64,000 bases of DNA from Staphylococcus cornubiensis. Lineage in GTDB: Bacteria; Bacillota; Bacilli; Staphylococcales; Staphylococcaceae. Under the pieces are notes generated by a model. The model saw nothing but the letters and a program-made list of their open reading frames with translations, was not told the DNA's origin and searched no databases. Shown here one piece after another: positions 49,781 to 60,437 of the stretch (its first letter is position 1; every line of letters begins with the position of its first letter). The stretch covers positions 372,001-436,000 of the forward strand of contig NZ_FXUZ01000001.1 of the NCBI RefSeq assembly GCF_900183575.1, read 5' to 3'. The position numbers and the translations under genes are program-made.

Positions 49781-51208
49781 TTGAAGGATTCACCAAATCA
49801 AAGAAAAACACGTAAATATGTCTCATTAAAAACTTTTATCTTGGGTATCATCATTACTGTATTGATTACTGGCCTCGTTGCTTTCGGTATCAATTATTAT
49901 TTACATCATACTGTCAAAGACCAAAAAGTGAATGAGAATGCTGAAAAATTAAGTGAAGTTTATGAAATACTCGCTTCTGATTTTTATCAAAAGCAAGATA
50001 AAGATAAATTGTTAGACGAGGCCATTCATGGTATGACAAAAAGCTTGAAAGATCCATATACGGAATACTTATCAAAAGAAGAAACAGCATCTTTTCATGA
50101 AGATGTCTCAGGCGATTTCGTCGGTATCGGTGCCGAACTACAACAAAAAGGAAAACAGATTATCATCACGAGCCCAATGCAAGATTCACCTGCTGAAAAA
50201 GCGGGATTAAAACCTCGCGATGAACTGATTGCAATCGACGGCAAATCAGTGAAAGGTCAAGCCCTTGATGCCATTATTCCAAAAGTTCGTGGTAAGAAAG
50301 GCACTGACGTGAAATTAACTGTGAAACGTAACGGAGAAGAAAAAGAGTTAACTGTCACACGGGATAAAATTCATGTCAAAAGTGTAAAGTATGAAAAACA
50401 CGGTAACATCGGTGTGTTTAAAATCAACAAATTCCAAGAAGGCACTGCCGGAGAATTAAAGTCAGCGATTCAGCAAGCACAAAAATCCGGTATCAAAAAT
50501 ATCGTACTGGATTTACGTAATAACCCAGGTGGCCTTCTCGATGAAGCAGTGAAAATGGCAAATATTTTCCTTGATAAAGATGAGACAGTCGTGAAGTTAG
50601 AAAAAGGCGATCAAAAAGAATCGATTAAAACGACGAATGATCCTTTAGAAGGTGTGAAAGATTTAAAAGTATCCATTTTACTTAATGAAGGTTCTGCGAG
50701 TGCTTCTGAAGTATTTTCTGGCGCATTGCACGATCATAAAGTGGCTCAAATATATGGTGAAAAGTCATTCGGTAAAGGCATTGTACAAACGACGCGTGAA
50801 TTTGAAGACGGTTCACTCTTAAAATTCACTGAAATGAAATGGCTCACACCAAATGACCATTACATTCACGGTAAAGGCATTCAACCTGACGTGCTTGTAA
50901 AAGGCGCAGATTACGAAAACATCACGATGATTCCTTCTAAAGCAACTTATGAAGAAGGACAACAAGATGAACATATTAAATCGATTAAAATCGGTCTAAA
51001 AGCACTCGGATATGACGTCGGTACCATCGATGAACATTATGACGTACAATTAACTACTGCAGTGAAGAAATTCCAACAAAAAAATGATTTAACTGCAAAT
51101 GGCATGTTTAACAAGGACACAAATCGTGTATTTACAGAAAGACTTGTCGAAAAAGCATCGTCAGAAGATCCGATGTTAGAAAAAACATTGAAAAAAGTAG
51201 AGGAGTGA
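49781..51208 (+). CDS. ctpA: Carboxyl-terminal processing protease CtpA
   Basis: This 475-residue membrane-anchored S41 serine protease has an N-terminal membrane segment (about 17-40), a PDZ domain (about 100-185), the protease with Ser307 (EGSASASE), Lys332 and Gln336, and a C-terminal peptidoglycan-binding domain. It processes or degrades envelope proteins. The start is TTG at 49781, behind agaagggcgg; no ATG is in frame nearby. The acetyltransferase gene begins just after. Confidence 0.92.
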   Translation: MKDSPNQRKTRKYVSLKTFILGIIITVLITGLVAFGINYYLHHTVKDQKVNENAEKLSEVYEILASDFYQKQDKDKLLDEAIHGMTKSLKDPYTEYLSKEETASFHEDVSGDFVGIGAELQQKGKQIIITSPMQDSPAEKAGLKPRDELIAIDGKSVKGQALDAIIPKVRGKKGTDVKLTVKRNGEEKELTVTRDKIHVKSVKYEKHGNIGVFKINKFQEGTAGELKSAIQQAQKSGIKNIVLDLRNNPGGLLDEAVKMANIFLDKDETVVKLEKGDQKESIKTTNDPLEGVKDLKVSILLNEGSASASEVFSGALHDHKVAQIYGEKSFGKGIVQTTREFEDGSLLKFTEMKWLTPNDHYIHGKGIQPDVLVKGADYENITMIPSKATYEEGQQDEHIKSIKIGLKALGYDVGTIDEHYDVQLTTAVKKFQQKNDLTANGMFNKDTNRVFTERLVEKASSEDPMLEKTLKKVEE

Positions 51209-51213
51209 TTGCC

Positions 51214-51723
51214 TTGTTAAGAAAAGCAACATTACAAGATCTCGATACGATTGAACAATTGACTGAAGAGGCAAAAGCGCTCATGGTAAAAGATGATAAT
51301 CCACAATGGGACCATCGTTATCCATTGAAAGCACATTTTAAAACAGATATTGAATCAGGGAGTCTCTTTGTCTATGATGAAGATGATATCATTCAAGGAT
51401 TTATCGTGATTGATCAGCAAGCGCCGGATTGGTACGATACACTTGAATGGCCAGTTGATAAGTCGAATGCATACGTCATTCACCGGCTTGTCGCTTCACC
51501 ACAATATCGCGGAACGGCTCAAGCGTTGATGACCTTTGCGATCGCATTAGCAAAAGAACATGATATCGATATTGTATTAACGGATACTTTTTCACAAAAT
51601 GAACGTGCGCAACGTTTATTTGATAAATATGGGTTCATTAAAATTGGTGAAATGACGAGTACAGAATTTCCTTTTGATAAAGGCAAACCATTTTACGCAT
51701 ACTATAAAAAATTAACAGAATAG
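51214..51723 (+). CDS. GNAT family N-acetyltransferase
   Basis: This 169-residue protein has the GNAT fold with an acetyl-CoA loop, VASPQYRGTAQALM (Q/R-x-x-G-x-A type). The acceptor is unknown. An upstream GTG at 51205 coincides with the Shine-Dalgarno gaggag, so TTG 51214 (Met-Leu-Arg-Lys) is preferred. It sits between ctpA and murG, with short gaps suggesting one transcript. Confidence 0.82.
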   Translation: MLRKATLQDLDTIEQLTEEAKALMVKDDNPQWDHRYPLKAHFKTDIESGSLFVYDEDDIIQGFIVIDQQAPDWYDTLEWPVDKSNAYVIHRLVASPQYRGTAQALMTFAIALAKEHDIDIVLTDTFSQNERAQRLFDKYGFIKIGEMTSTEFPFDKGKPFYAYYKKLTE

Positions 51724-51732
51724 AGGGTTATT

Positions 51733-52803
51733 ATGGTAAAAATTGCATTTACAGGTGGCGGTACAGTCGGGCATGTGTCCGTTAATTTAAGCTTGATTCC
51801 TGCTGCACTTGAAAAGGGACATGAGGCGTTTTATATTGGTTCAAAGAAGGGGATCGAACGTGAAATGATTACATCCCAACTACCTGAAACGACTTACTAT
51901 CCAATCTCAAGTGGTAAATTACGTCGTTACTTATCTTTTGAAAATTTAAAAGATGTCTTTAAAGTAGTCAAAGGTATTGGAGATGCACGTAAAGTATTAA
52001 AACGCGAAAAACCTGACATCGTATTTTCAAAAGGGGGCTTCGTATCTGTCCCTGTTATACTTGCAGCGAAGTCACTCAACATCCCAACTATCGTTCATGA
52101 GTCTGACTTAACACCAGGACTTGCGAACAAAATTGCGATTAAATTTGCGAAACGGTTGTATACCACTTTTGAAGATACGTTGAAATATGTTCCTCGCGAA
52201 AAATCAGATTTTGTCGGTGCTACAATTCGCGAAGATTTAAAACACTGCGATCGTCAAAAAGGGTACGCCCTGACAGGCTTTACACCTGATAAAAAGACGT
52301 TACTTGTCATGGGTGGCAGTATGGGGAGCTTGAAAATTAACGAAACGATTCGCCGCCATTTAAATGAATTACTTCAAAATTACCAGGTGATTCATCTTAC
52401 AGGCAAGGGGCTTGTCGCTTCAAATATCCAACAAGAAGGCTATGTGCAATATGAGTTTGTTAAGGAAGAATTGACAGATTTATTAGCGATTACCGATACT
52501 GTCGTGTCAAGAGCAGGCGCAAATGCAATATATGAGTTTTTAACGCTACGTCTTCCGATGTTACTCATTCCACTTGGGCTCGATCAATCTCGTGGTGACC
52601 AAATTGACAATGCGAAATACTTTGAAAAACAAGGGTATGCTACGATGTTAGACGAATCGGAATTATCGAGTGACACATTATTGCCCGCATTAGCAGAACT
52701 CGAAAAAAATAGACATCAATATATTCAAAATATGGAAAGTTTTACGGAAAGCTACACGCGTCATGATTTACTCGAAAAAATCATTCAAGACGCACTTCAA
52801 TAG
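51733..52803 (+). CDS. murG: UDP-GlcNAc:lipid I N-acetylglucosaminyltransferase MurG
   Basis: This 356-residue GT-B enzyme adds GlcNAc to lipid I to give lipid II, the peptidoglycan precursor. It has the N-terminal GGGTVGHVS loop, GGFVSVPV, HESDLTPGLANK and the C-terminal VSRAGANAIYEFL donor site. It is membrane-associated, and lies away from the dcw cluster as in S. aureus. Confidence 0.96.
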   Translation: MVKIAFTGGGTVGHVSVNLSLIPAALEKGHEAFYIGSKKGIEREMITSQLPETTYYPISSGKLRRYLSFENLKDVFKVVKGIGDARKVLKREKPDIVFSKGGFVSVPVILAAKSLNIPTIVHESDLTPGLANKIAIKFAKRLYTTFEDTLKYVPREKSDFVGATIREDLKHCDRQKGYALTGFTPDKKTLLVMGGSMGSLKINETIRRHLNELLQNYQVIHLTGKGLVASNIQQEGYVQYEFVKEELTDLLAITDTVVSRAGANAIYEFLTLRLPMLLIPLGLDQSRGDQIDNAKYFEKQGYATMLDESELSSDTLLPALAELEKNRHQYIQNMESFTESYTRHDLLEKIIQDALQ

Positions 52804-52814
52804 GAGGTTGACGC

Positions 52815-53438
52815 ATGACACATTGGAAAAAGATTTCTTTGTTAATCGTTTTCACATTAATATTTTCAATGATTGCGATGTTTCATGAATCGCGTCTCGG
52901 TAAGTGGATTGATAATGAAGTATATAATTTAATTTATGCGTCAGAGAGCTTTATTTCAACTGCTATCTTTTTTGGAGCGACCCAAATTGGTGAAGTATGG
53001 GCTATGATTGCATTATCGCTTGTTATGGTCGCCTTGTTAATGTTGTATCGCTACAAAATTGAAGCACTATTCTTTGCATTAACGATGTTGCTATCAGGTG
53101 TGTCGAATCCTATTTTGAAAAATATTTTTGACCGAGAACGTCCAACCTTATTACGCTTAATTGACATTTCAGGCTTTAGCTTTCCAAGTGGTCATGCGAT
53201 GGGTTCAACAGCCTTTTTCGGTAGTGTGATTTACGTTGCACATCGCATCCTTAAAGGTAAAGCAAAAGGAGCCGCTATGACATTAAGTGTATTGATGATT
53301 GTGCTTATCTCAAGCTCACGTGTCTATCTGGGCGTGCATTACCCAACAGATATTATGGCCGGTATTGTAGGAGGCCTTTTCTGCATCGTTTTAACACAAC
53401 TTATTTTGCGACACCAATTAGAGCAATCTAAAGTTTAA
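52815..53438 (+). CDS. PAP2 superfamily membrane phosphatase
   Basis: This 207-residue protein has about five or six membrane segments and the three phosphatase motifs: KNIFDRERP, SFPSGHAMG and SRVYLGVHYPTD. Such enzymes dephosphorylate undecaprenyl pyrophosphate or phosphatidylglycerol phosphate. Position straight after murG makes a role in lipid carrier recycling plausible, but the substrate is not proven. Confidence 0.87.
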   Translation: MTHWKKISLLIVFTLIFSMIAMFHESRLGKWIDNEVYNLIYASESFISTAIFFGATQIGEVWAMIALSLVMVALLMLYRYKIEALFFALTMLLSGVSNPILKNIFDRERPTLLRLIDISGFSFPSGHAMGSTAFFGSVIYVAHRILKGKAKGAAMTLSVLMIVLISSSRVYLGVHYPTDIMAGIVGGLFCIVLTQLILRHQLEQSKV

Positions 53439-53445
53439 TTTAAAC

Positions 53446-53492
53446 AAGGAGAACTGTCTTTCATTAAAGTGAGCAGTTCTCCTTTTAATTTT
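53446..53492 (+). terminator. Terminator after the PAP2 gene
   Basis: A perfect 11-bp stem, aaggagaactg (53446-53456) with cagttctcctt (53474-53484), followed by ttttaatttt. Confidence 0.9.
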
Positions 53493-53739
53493 AGTAGTGA
53501 AATTGTGTTCCTATACGTATCCTTATCTATTTTATTAAATCAATTGAATATCAGCTTTAAAAACAAAGTTAACAAGGTTTTTCATAACAATGGTTGATAT
53601 GATCATACAATTTTGTTCATTTGCATTATCTTAGTAACGAGCAGTCGCGCACTGTCGCTAAAAAATACCTTATGACAATACGGTTCATTTTTAAAATGAT
53701 AAACTGTGGCCTGTTTCATTTATTTCAATCGCACACAAT

Positions 53740-53776
53740 AAAAGCCGCCGCATAAACTGCGACGGCTTTTATTTAA
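53740..53776. terminator. Orphan terminator-like hairpin
   Basis: aaaagccgccgc (53740-53751) pairs with gcgacggctttt (53759-53770) with one mismatch, flanked by A and T tracts. No annotated gene ends here. Confidence 0.6.
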
Positions 53777-53873
53777 CGTTTAATATCAACGAATTTTATA
53801 CGGGCATATAAAAGGGGATATTATTGAAAATGACTCAATCATAAGAACGAATTGTAGTGGGGGGTCGTTGGGA

Positions 53874-53890
53874 TTGATAATCATTTTCAA
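53874..53890. promoter_or_regulatory. Fur-box-like palindrome 1
   Basis: ttgataatcattttcaa fits the staphylococcal Fur motif TTGATAATNATTATCAA with one difference. It covers the -35 of the arlRS promoter. Confidence 0.55.
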
Positions 53891-53902
53891 TTACATTATA
53901 AC
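53874..53902 (+). promoter_or_regulatory. Promoter of arlRS
   Basis: TTGATA (53874-53879), a 17-bp spacer and TATAAC (53897-53902), giving a leader of about 90 bases to arlR. The -35 lies within the first Fur-box-like sequence. Confidence 0.6.
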
Positions 53903-53905
53903 GCA

Positions 53906-53922
53906 TTGAGAATCATTGTCAA
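53906..53922. promoter_or_regulatory. Fur-box-like palindrome 2
   Basis: ttgagaatcattgtcaa fits the same motif with two differences. It covers the expected transcription start, centred 32 bp from the first box. Confidence 0.6.
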
Positions 53923-53999
53923 TTAAAAATGCAAAAATTTTTAAAAAAACTTTCGTCATCTTTATTTTTAGCATATCATTAGGGGGAGAGGTGGCTAAT

Positions 54000-54677
54000 A
54001 TGAAAAAAGTACTTATTATTGAAGACGAGCAAAATTTAGCACGTTTTATTGAACTTGAATTCAAACATGAAAAATATGAAGTTGAAGTAAAATATGATGG
54101 CGTATCTGGCTTGAACCGTGCATTGCAACATGACTTTGATTTAATACTATTAGATTTGATGTTACCTGAAATGGATGGATTAGAAGTTTGTAAAAGGTTA
54201 AGAACCCAAAAAGATACGCCTATTATTATGATTACAGCAAAAGGTGAAATATACGATAAAGTCACGGGATTAGATATTGGTGCGGATGATTATATTGTTA
54301 AACCTTTTGAAATTGAAGAACTTTTAGCGAGAAGTCGTGCATTGATTCGTCGTTATTCGGACGAAAATGTGACAGATACAAATGTTGTCGATATTGATGG
54401 CATTAAAATTGATAAAAGTGCTTTTCACGTCACATATCAAAGCGAAAAGCTCGAATTAACGAAAACAGAATTCGATTTATTATTGTTACTCGCTGAAAAT
54501 AAAAACCGTGTCCTTCATCGTGAACAAATTTTAGATCATGTTTGGGGATATGAATCAGAAGTAGAGACGAACGTCGTTGATGTGTATATTCGATATTTGA
54601 GAAATAAGCTGAAGCGCATTGATAAACAAAAGTTAATTGAAACTGTGCGCGGTGTCGGCTATGTGATTCGACAATGA
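54000..54677 (+). CDS. arlR: Response regulator ArlR
   Basis: This 225-residue OmpR-class regulator has an N-terminal receiver with phospho-acceptor Asp52 ([11 protein letters not shown]) and a C-terminal winged helix. With ArlS it controls autolysis, adhesion and capsule regulators (mgrA, spx) in S. aureus. ATG 54000 follows gggggagaggtgg; the upstream extension to a TTG at 53916 would start inside the second Fur-box-like site and is rejected. Its stop overlaps arlS by four bases. Confidence 0.95.
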   Translation: MKKVLIIEDEQNLARFIELEFKHEKYEVEVKYDGVSGLNRALQHDFDLILLDLMLPEMDGLEVCKRLRTQKDTPIIMITAKGEIYDKVTGLDIGADDYIVKPFEIEELLARSRALIRRYSDENVTDTNVVDIDGIKIDKSAFHVTYQSEKLELTKTEFDLLLLLAENKNRVLHREQILDHVWGYESEVETNVVDVYIRYLRNKLKRIDKQKLIETVRGVGYVIRQ

Positions 54678-56041
54678 AGCAGTCAACGCTGAAAACAAAA
54701 TGGACTTTTGTAACGACACTCATTACATTTCTTATCATTTTTATCTTTTGTTTATTAATTATTTATGCGATTAGTAGTTTGTTGAAACAAAACGAATTTG
54801 ATAAAGCGGAAAGAAGTGCGGATGATTTATACAATTTACTTGAAACGAAGCCCGTAAAAAATATTACTGCATTGGAATTTAGTTCAGTTCTTGATAACTA
54901 TCAAAAAGTGATTTTATATGACAAACAAGGCAGAAAAATATTTGAGAATGTCAGCACTACAAATGTGAAATTTACGCCTCCGTTTCAAGCTTACGATACA
55001 CGTAACATTAAAATACTACGCACAGATAAAGGGTCGTTCATCATTGTGTCGACACCTATCAATACGCCTTATTTTAAAGGGCATGCAACGATTGTCCACT
55101 CATTAGAAGAATACGATGATTTATTGAACTTCATTACGTATCTCGCCCTAACATTTGGTTTAATTGCGCTATTCGTTACTGCGTCGCTCAGTTATTTCTT
55201 CTCATCACAAATTACACAACCTATCAATATTATTACTGAAAAGATGACACAAATTCGCCGGAATGGTTTCCAAGAAAAATTGGAAGTACCAACGAATTAT
55301 GAAGAAACAGATGCGCTGATTGACACTTTTAATAGTATGATGATGAAACTTGAGAGCTCATTTAATCAACAACGTCAATTTGTCGAAGATGCATCACATG
55401 AGTTACGTACACCACTTCAAATTATCCAAGGTCATTTGAATTTAATTCAACGCTGGGGCAAAAAAGATCCTGACATTTTAGAAGAGTCTTTGAATATCTC
55501 GATAGAAGAAATGAATCGGATTACGAAACTCGTTGAAGAATTATTGCTACTTACAAAAGATGATTCAAGATCAATTGAAAATCAAACTGAAAAAGTTGAC
55601 GTCAATAATGAAATTAGAAGTCGACTTCATGCATTACAACAGATTCATCCAGATTATCAACTCGACTTTCATACAAGCCAAGATTTTATATACTTAGATA
55701 TTAATTCGTTCCATTTAGAACAAATTTTACTTATTTTTCTTGATAACGCTATTAAATACGACACACAAAATAAACATATTTCTATTAAAACGAAACTCAT
55801 TAGTAATCAAGTTGTGATTAAAATTACAGACCGCGGCTTAGGTATCCCTCAAGCTGACCAAGAACACATCTTTGACCGCTTCTATCGCGTAGACAAATCT
55901 CGTTCACGACAACAAGGCGGTAATGGTTTAGGTCTCTCAATTGCCCATAAAATGGTAAAGCTCTATAATGGTCGAATTTCAGTTGAAAGTGAAGTGGGTC
56001 ATTTTACAACTTTTACAATTAGTTTTGATTCAGGTTGTTAA
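54674..56041 (+). CDS. arlS: Sensor histidine kinase ArlS
   Basis: This 455-residue membrane kinase has membrane segments at about 10-35 and 152-176 enclosing an extracellular sensor of some 115 residues, then HAMP, HisKA with His242 ([11 protein letters not shown]), and the ATPase domain with N box NAIKYD, DRGLGIP and GNGLGLSI. It phosphorylates ArlR. The start overlaps arlR (ATGA), so the two are co-translated. Confidence 0.95.
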   Translation: MKQSTLKTKWTFVTTLITFLIIFIFCLLIIYAISSLLKQNEFDKAERSADDLYNLLETKPVKNITALEFSSVLDNYQKVILYDKQGRKIFENVSTTNVKFTPPFQAYDTRNIKILRTDKGSFIIVSTPINTPYFKGHATIVHSLEEYDDLLNFITYLALTFGLIALFVTASLSYFFSSQITQPINIITEKMTQIRRNGFQEKLEVPTNYEETDALIDTFNSMMMKLESSFNQQRQFVEDASHELRTPLQIIQGHLNLIQRWGKKDPDILEESLNISIEEMNRITKLVEELLLLTKDDSRSIENQTEKVDVNNEIRSRLHALQQIHPDYQLDFHTSQDFIYLDINSFHLEQILLIFLDNAIKYDTQNKHISIKTKLISNQVVIKITDRGLGIPQADQEHIFDRFYRVDKSRSRQQGGNGLGLSIAHKMVKLYNGRISVESEVGHFTTFTISFDSGC

Positions 56042-56064
56042 CTATAATTATCTGGCTTTTTGCC

Positions 56065-56112
56065 TTTAAATGTTCACATTTTAATGCTATTATTGACCTG
56101 TAAGCGTTTTTA
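56065..56112 (+). promoter_or_regulatory. Promoter of odhAB with a downstream cre-like site
   Basis: TTTAAA (56065-56070), a 17-bp spacer and TATTAT (56088-56093) with an extended -10 TGC. Six bases on, tgtaagcgttttta (56099-56112) fits the CcpA cre core TGNAANCGNWNNCW with only the C replaced. The site spans the expected start of transcription. Confidence 0.5.
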
Positions 56113-56135
56113 TTTTTTTCTGTGGAGGGTGGATT

Positions 56136-58922
56136 ATGAAGAACGATAAACAGGTGACAGAGGCACCTGTAAACTTCGGAACAAATTTAGGACTCATTCT
56201 AGAGTTATATGATCAATATTTAGAAGATCCTACTTCTGTTACTGAAGATTTACAAGTTCTCTTTAGTACAATTAAAGATGGTGAAGCGACTACATCATCA
56301 ACAACCGAATCAAGCTCAGGGGATAGTACCATTAAACGTGTGATGCGATTAATCGACAATATTAGACAATATGGTCATTTAAAAGCTGATATTTATCCAG
56401 TGAACACACCAGAGCGTACAAATATTCCTAAATTAAATCCAGAAGACTTTAATCTCGATCAAGCAACATTAGAAGGCATCTCAGCCGAAATTGTTTCTGA
56501 TCATTTTAAAGATATTTACGATAATGCCTATGAAGCTATTGAGCGTATGGAAGAACGTTATAAGGGGCCAATTGCTTTTGAATACACACATATCAACAAT
56601 AATAAAGAGCGTGTATGGCTAAAACGTCGTATTGAAACACCATATAAAGCAAGCCTTAATAAAGAAGAAAAAATCAATCTTTTCAAACTTCTGGCACACG
56701 TTGAAGGCTTTGAGAAATACCTTCACAAGAACTTTGTAGGTGCAAAAAGATTTTCAATCCAAGGCGTCAATACCCTCGTACCTATGATTACTCAAACAAT
56801 TAAACGTGCTGCTGAAGAGGAAATTGCAAACATTCAAATTGGTATGGCACACCGTGGACGTTTAAATGTTTTAACACATGTTCTGCAAAAGCCGTATGAA
56901 ATGATGCTTTCAGAATTTATGCATACAGATCCAATGAAATTTTTACCTGAAGACGGTAGCTTAAAAATCACTTCAGGTTGGACTGGTGATGTAAAATACC
57001 ACTTAGGTGGCGTTAAAACGATTAATGACCATGGTATTGAACAAAAAATCACATTAGCTAACAACCCTAGTCATCTCGAAGTTGTTGCACCTGTTGTGAC
57101 TGGCCGTACAAGAGCTGCACAAGACCAAACAGATTATGCTGGTAAAGTTCAAACCGACTTTACAAATGCTATGCCAATCATCGTTCATGGTGATGCCGCA
57201 TATCCAGGTCAAGGTGTGAACTTTGAAACGATGAACCTCGGTAGTTTAGATGGGTTCACAACTGGCGGTACATTACACATTATTACGAACAACCGTATCG
57301 GATTCACAACAGACCCAGAAGACGCCCGTTCAACAACGTATGCAACAGATGTGGCAAAAGGTTATGATGTACCAATTATGCACGTCAATGCAGACAATGT
57401 TGAGGCGACAATTGAAGCAATCGATATCGCAATGGAATTCAGAAAAGCATTCAATAAAGATGTCGTGATTGACTTAGTGGGTTACCGTCGTTTTGGTCAT
57501 AACGAAATGGACGAGCCAACGTTAACGAATCCACTACCATATAAAGAAATTAAAAAGCATGATACTTCTGAAGTGATTTATGGTAAGCAACTTGTAGAAG
57601 AAGGTATCATTAGCCAAGATGAAATGGACGAAGTAATGGAAAACGTTCAAAAAGAAATGCGTACCGCTCATGACAAAATCGATAAAAACGACAAAAATGA
57701 TAATACAGATATGAGCATTCCAGAAAGCATTTCTAAACCTTTAGCAAGTAATGAGTCCGAACTTTCATATGATCGCTTAAAAGAAATTAACGATGCGATG
57801 TTTAACTATCCAGAAGGTTTCAACATTTTCAAAAAGTTAAATCGTATTCTCGAACAACGTAAGCAACCATTTGAAAGCGAAGAAGGTTTAGTGGACTGGG
57901 CACATGCGGAACAACTTGCGTTTGCGACAGTAATGCAAGAGGGTACACCAATTCGTATGACAGGTCAAGATTCTGAACGTGGTACATTTAGCCATCGTCA
58001 TGCGGTGTTACACGACCAAGAAAATGGCGACAAATTCGTACCGTTACAACACGTGCCAGATCAAAAAGCGACGTTCGATATTCACAACTCTCCATTATCA
58101 GAAGCAGCAGTTGTGGGCTTTGAATATGGCTACAATGTTCAAAATCCGTCATCATTTAACATTTGGGAAGCGCAATTTGGTGACTTCGCAAACATGGCAC
58201 AAATGTATTTCGACAACTTCATTTTCTCTGGTAATGCAAAATGGGGTGAATCTTCAGGTTTAACATTCTTATTACCACATTCGTTTGAAGGACAAGGACC
58301 TGAACACTCATCTGCCCGTTTAGAGCGTTTCTTACAATTGGCAGCTGAAAATAATATGACAATTTGTAACTTATCAAGCTCAGCTAACTACTTCCATTTA
58401 TTACGTGCCCAAGCAGCGAGCCTAGGTACTGACGCAATGCGACCATTAGTCGTTATGTCTCCAAAAGGTTTATTACGTAATAAAACAGTAGCGCAACCTA
58501 TAAGCGCGTTCACATCTGGTGGTTTTGAACCCATTCTTCCAGAAGAACACGAAGCTAAAAAAGTTAAAAAAGTCATTCTTGCTTCAGGCAAAATGTTTAT
58601 CGACTTAAAAGAACAATTAGCTGAATCACCAAATGAAGCGATTTTACTTATAGCTGTTGAACGACTCTATCCTTTCCCAGAAGAAGAAATTCGAGCAATT
58701 CTCGAAACACTTCCAAACCTTAAAACAGTCGCATGGGTTCAAGAAGAGCCGCAAAACCAAGGGGCATGGCATTATGCTTATCCAATGTTGCGAGACATCG
58801 TTGGAGATCAATACGAATTGACTTATCACGGTAGAAAACATAGAGCTGCACCTGCCGAGGGTGATGGTGAAATTCATAAACTTGTTCAAAATAAAATTAT
58901 TGAAAATAGTTTAAATATTTAG
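56136..58922 (+). CDS. odhA: 2-oxoglutarate dehydrogenase E1 component
   Basis: This 928-residue thiamine-diphosphate enzyme decarboxylates 2-oxoglutarate in the TCA cycle. The N-terminus is of the E1o type; the thiamine site appears as GDAAYPGQG and later NNRIGFTT, and a C-terminal transketolase-like region follows. Length is normal for Gram-positive E1o. The Shine-Dalgarno ggagggtgg is strong. odhB follows after 14 bases. Confidence 0.95.
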   Translation: MKNDKQVTEAPVNFGTNLGLILELYDQYLEDPTSVTEDLQVLFSTIKDGEATTSSTTESSSGDSTIKRVMRLIDNIRQYGHLKADIYPVNTPERTNIPKLNPEDFNLDQATLEGISAEIVSDHFKDIYDNAYEAIERMEERYKGPIAFEYTHINNNKERVWLKRRIETPYKASLNKEEKINLFKLLAHVEGFEKYLHKNFVGAKRFSIQGVNTLVPMITQTIKRAAEEEIANIQIGMAHRGRLNVLTHVLQKPYEMMLSEFMHTDPMKFLPEDGSLKITSGWTGDVKYHLGGVKTINDHGIEQKITLANNPSHLEVVAPVVTGRTRAAQDQTDYAGKVQTDFTNAMPIIVHGDAAYPGQGVNFETMNLGSLDGFTTGGTLHIITNNRIGFTTDPEDARSTTYATDVAKGYDVPIMHVNADNVEATIEAIDIAMEFRKAFNKDVVIDLVGYRRFGHNEMDEPTLTNPLPYKEIKKHDTSEVIYGKQLVEEGIISQDEMDEVMENVQKEMRTAHDKIDKNDKNDNTDMSIPESISKPLASNESELSYDRLKEINDAMFNYPEGFNIFKKLNRILEQRKQPFESEEGLVDWAHAEQLAFATVMQEGTPIRMTGQDSERGTFSHRHAVLHDQENGDKFVPLQHVPDQKATFDIHNSPLSEAAVVGFEYGYNVQNPSSFNIWEAQFGDFANMAQMYFDNFIFSGNAKWGESSGLTFLLPHSFEGQGPEHSSARLERFLQLAAENNMTICNLSSSANYFHLLRAQAASLGTDAMRPLVVMSPKGLLRNKTVAQPISAFTSGGFEPILPEEHEAKKVKKVILASGKMFIDLKEQLAESPNEAILLIAVERLYPFPEEEIRAILETLPNLKTVAWVQEEPQNQGAWHYAYPMLRDIVGDQYELTYHGRKHRAAPAEGDGEIHKLVQNKIIENSLNI

Positions 58923-58936
58923 GGGGCATATTAAAA

Positions 58937-60217
58937 ATGGCAGAGGTAAAAGTTCCAGAATTAGCAGAATCGATTACGGAAGGTACCATTGCAGAATGGT
59001 TAAAACAAGTAGGTGACACTGTAGAAAAAGGTGAAGCTATTCTTGAATTAGAAACAGACAAAGTCAATGTAGAAGTTGTTTCTGAAGAAGAAGGCACAAT
59101 TCAAGAATTACTTGCTGAAGAAGGCGACACTGTAGAAGTAGGCCAAGCGATTGCCGTAGTGGGCGAAGGTGGCGCTTCTAAACCTTCTAGTGATGATTCA
59201 AAAGCTGACTCAAAAGATGCTTCAGACAAAGCAGATAACAAAGCGTCAGATCAACAAGAAAGCAAAAAAGAAGAAAAATCATCTTCTGACAAAGAGAGCC
59301 AAAGCAGTTCATCAAATGAGCGTATCAATGCAACACCTTCAGCACGTCGCGCGGCACGTGAAAAAGGCATTAGCTTAAGCGAATTAAGTGGTAAAGCAAA
59401 TGACGTCGTACGTAAAGAAGACGTTGAACGTGGCTCACAACAAAAATCATCTGGTGCTTCTCAATCAAAAGAAAAAGAATCAGCAGCGCCACAAGCACCT
59501 AAAACACCATCAAAACCAGTCATTCGCGAAAAAATGAGTCGTAGAAAACAAACTGCAGCTAAAAAGTTATTAGAAGTAAGTAATAACACTGCAATGTTAA
59601 CGACATTCAACGAAGTAGATATGACGAATGTCATGGCATTACGTAAACGCAAAAAAGAAAAGTTTATGGAAGACCATGATGGTACTAAACTTGGTTTCAT
59701 GTCATTCTTCACAAAAGCAGCCGTTGCAGCATTGAAACGTTACCCTGAAGTGAACGCTGAAATCGATGGCGATTACATGGTGACGAAACAATACTACGAT
59801 ATCGGCATTGCTGTCTCTACACCAGGTGGTTTATTAGTACCGAACGTCAGAGACTGTGATAAGAAAAACTTCGCTGAAATCGAGCAAGAGATTGCAAACT
59901 TAGCGACAAAAGCGCGCGATAATAAATTGACGCTTGATGACATGATGAACGGTTCATTCACAATTACAAATGGTGGTATTTTCGGTTCAATGATGTCAAC
60001 ACCGATTATTAATGGTAGTCAAGCTGCAATTTTAGGTATGCACTCTATCATCACGAGACCGATTGCGATTGATAAAGATACAATTGAAAACCGTCCAATG
60101 ATGTATATCGCATTAAGTTACGATCACAGAATTATCGATGGTAAAGAAGCCGTAAGTTTCTTGAAGATGATTAAAGAGTTAATTGAAAACCCAGAAGATT
60201 TATTATTAGAGTCTTAA
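58937..60217 (+). CDS. odhB: Dihydrolipoamide succinyltransferase (E2 component)
   Basis: This 426-residue core of the 2-oxoglutarate dehydrogenase complex has an N-terminal lipoyl domain with the lipoylated Lys42 (ETDKVNVEV), a long Ser/Lys/Asp-rich linker (about 80-130), a peripheral-subunit-binding domain ([16 protein letters not shown]), and the catalytic domain with SYDHRIIDG. The E3 subunit is shared with pyruvate dehydrogenase and is not here. A strong terminator follows. Confidence 0.95.
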   Translation: MAEVKVPELAESITEGTIAEWLKQVGDTVEKGEAILELETDKVNVEVVSEEEGTIQELLAEEGDTVEVGQAIAVVGEGGASKPSSDDSKADSKDASDKADNKASDQQESKKEEKSSSDKESQSSSSNERINATPSARRAAREKGISLSELSGKANDVVRKEDVERGSQQKSSGASQSKEKESAAPQAPKTPSKPVIREKMSRRKQTAAKKLLEVSNNTAMLTTFNEVDMTNVMALRKRKKEKFMEDHDGTKLGFMSFFTKAAVAALKRYPEVNAEIDGDYMVTKQYYDIGIAVSTPGGLLVPNVRDCDKKNFAEIEQEIANLATKARDNKLTLDDMMNGSFTITNGGIFGSMMSTPIINGSQAAILGMHSIITRPIAIDKDTIENRPMMYIALSYDHRIIDGKEAVSFLKMIKELIENPEDLLLES

Positions 60218-60240
60218 TTGATTTGGGTTGTTGATTATAG

Positions 60241-60276
60241 AAGAGAGGAATCTGTAATGGATTTCTCTCTTTTTTA
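60241..60276 (+). terminator. Terminator after odhAB
   Basis: A 12-bp stem (60241-60252 with 60260-60271, one G-T pair), a 7-base loop and a T run. Confidence 0.88.
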
Positions 60277-60301
60277 CTTCTGTTTTGGTAATGCTTAGCC
60301 G

Positions 60302-60437
60302 ATTGCTTGAACTGGGCTATGCTTTCCGAGGCGCTGAAACTTCAACTAATTTTTGCTTTAATCAAATAATAATATGAAGCAAAAATGGATTTTCAGTTTC
60401 AGCTGATGCCTCAGGAGTCAAGCCCAGTTTTTGCAAT
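60302..60437. repeat. Imperfect palindromic repeat element B
   Basis: The outer arms carry actgggct (60311-60318) and agcccagt (60421-60428), with attgc/gcaat beyond. The inner perfect stem is atttttgctt (60349-60358) with aagcaaaaat (60377-60386), loop 18 bases. Between these, gaggc-gctgaaac and gtttcagctgatgcctc continue the dyad. Overall it is a hairpin of about 136 bases, similar in plan to element A. Confidence 0.65.

Larger units (their letters stand above)
53439..53999. other. Intergenic region PAP2 gene to arlR, 561 bp
   Basis: It holds the PAP2 terminator, an orphan terminator-like hairpin (53740-53770), and the arlR promoter with two Fur-box-like palindromes (53874-53922). The 250 bases between the two hairpins have no ORF; a possible small RNA there is discussed as a finding. 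Confidence 0.5.

Noticed and set aside
53916-53999. A 28-codon N-terminal extension of ArlR
   Set aside because: It would start at a TTG inside the second Fur-box-like site, whereas ATG 54000 has a strong Shine-Dalgarno and gives the family start.
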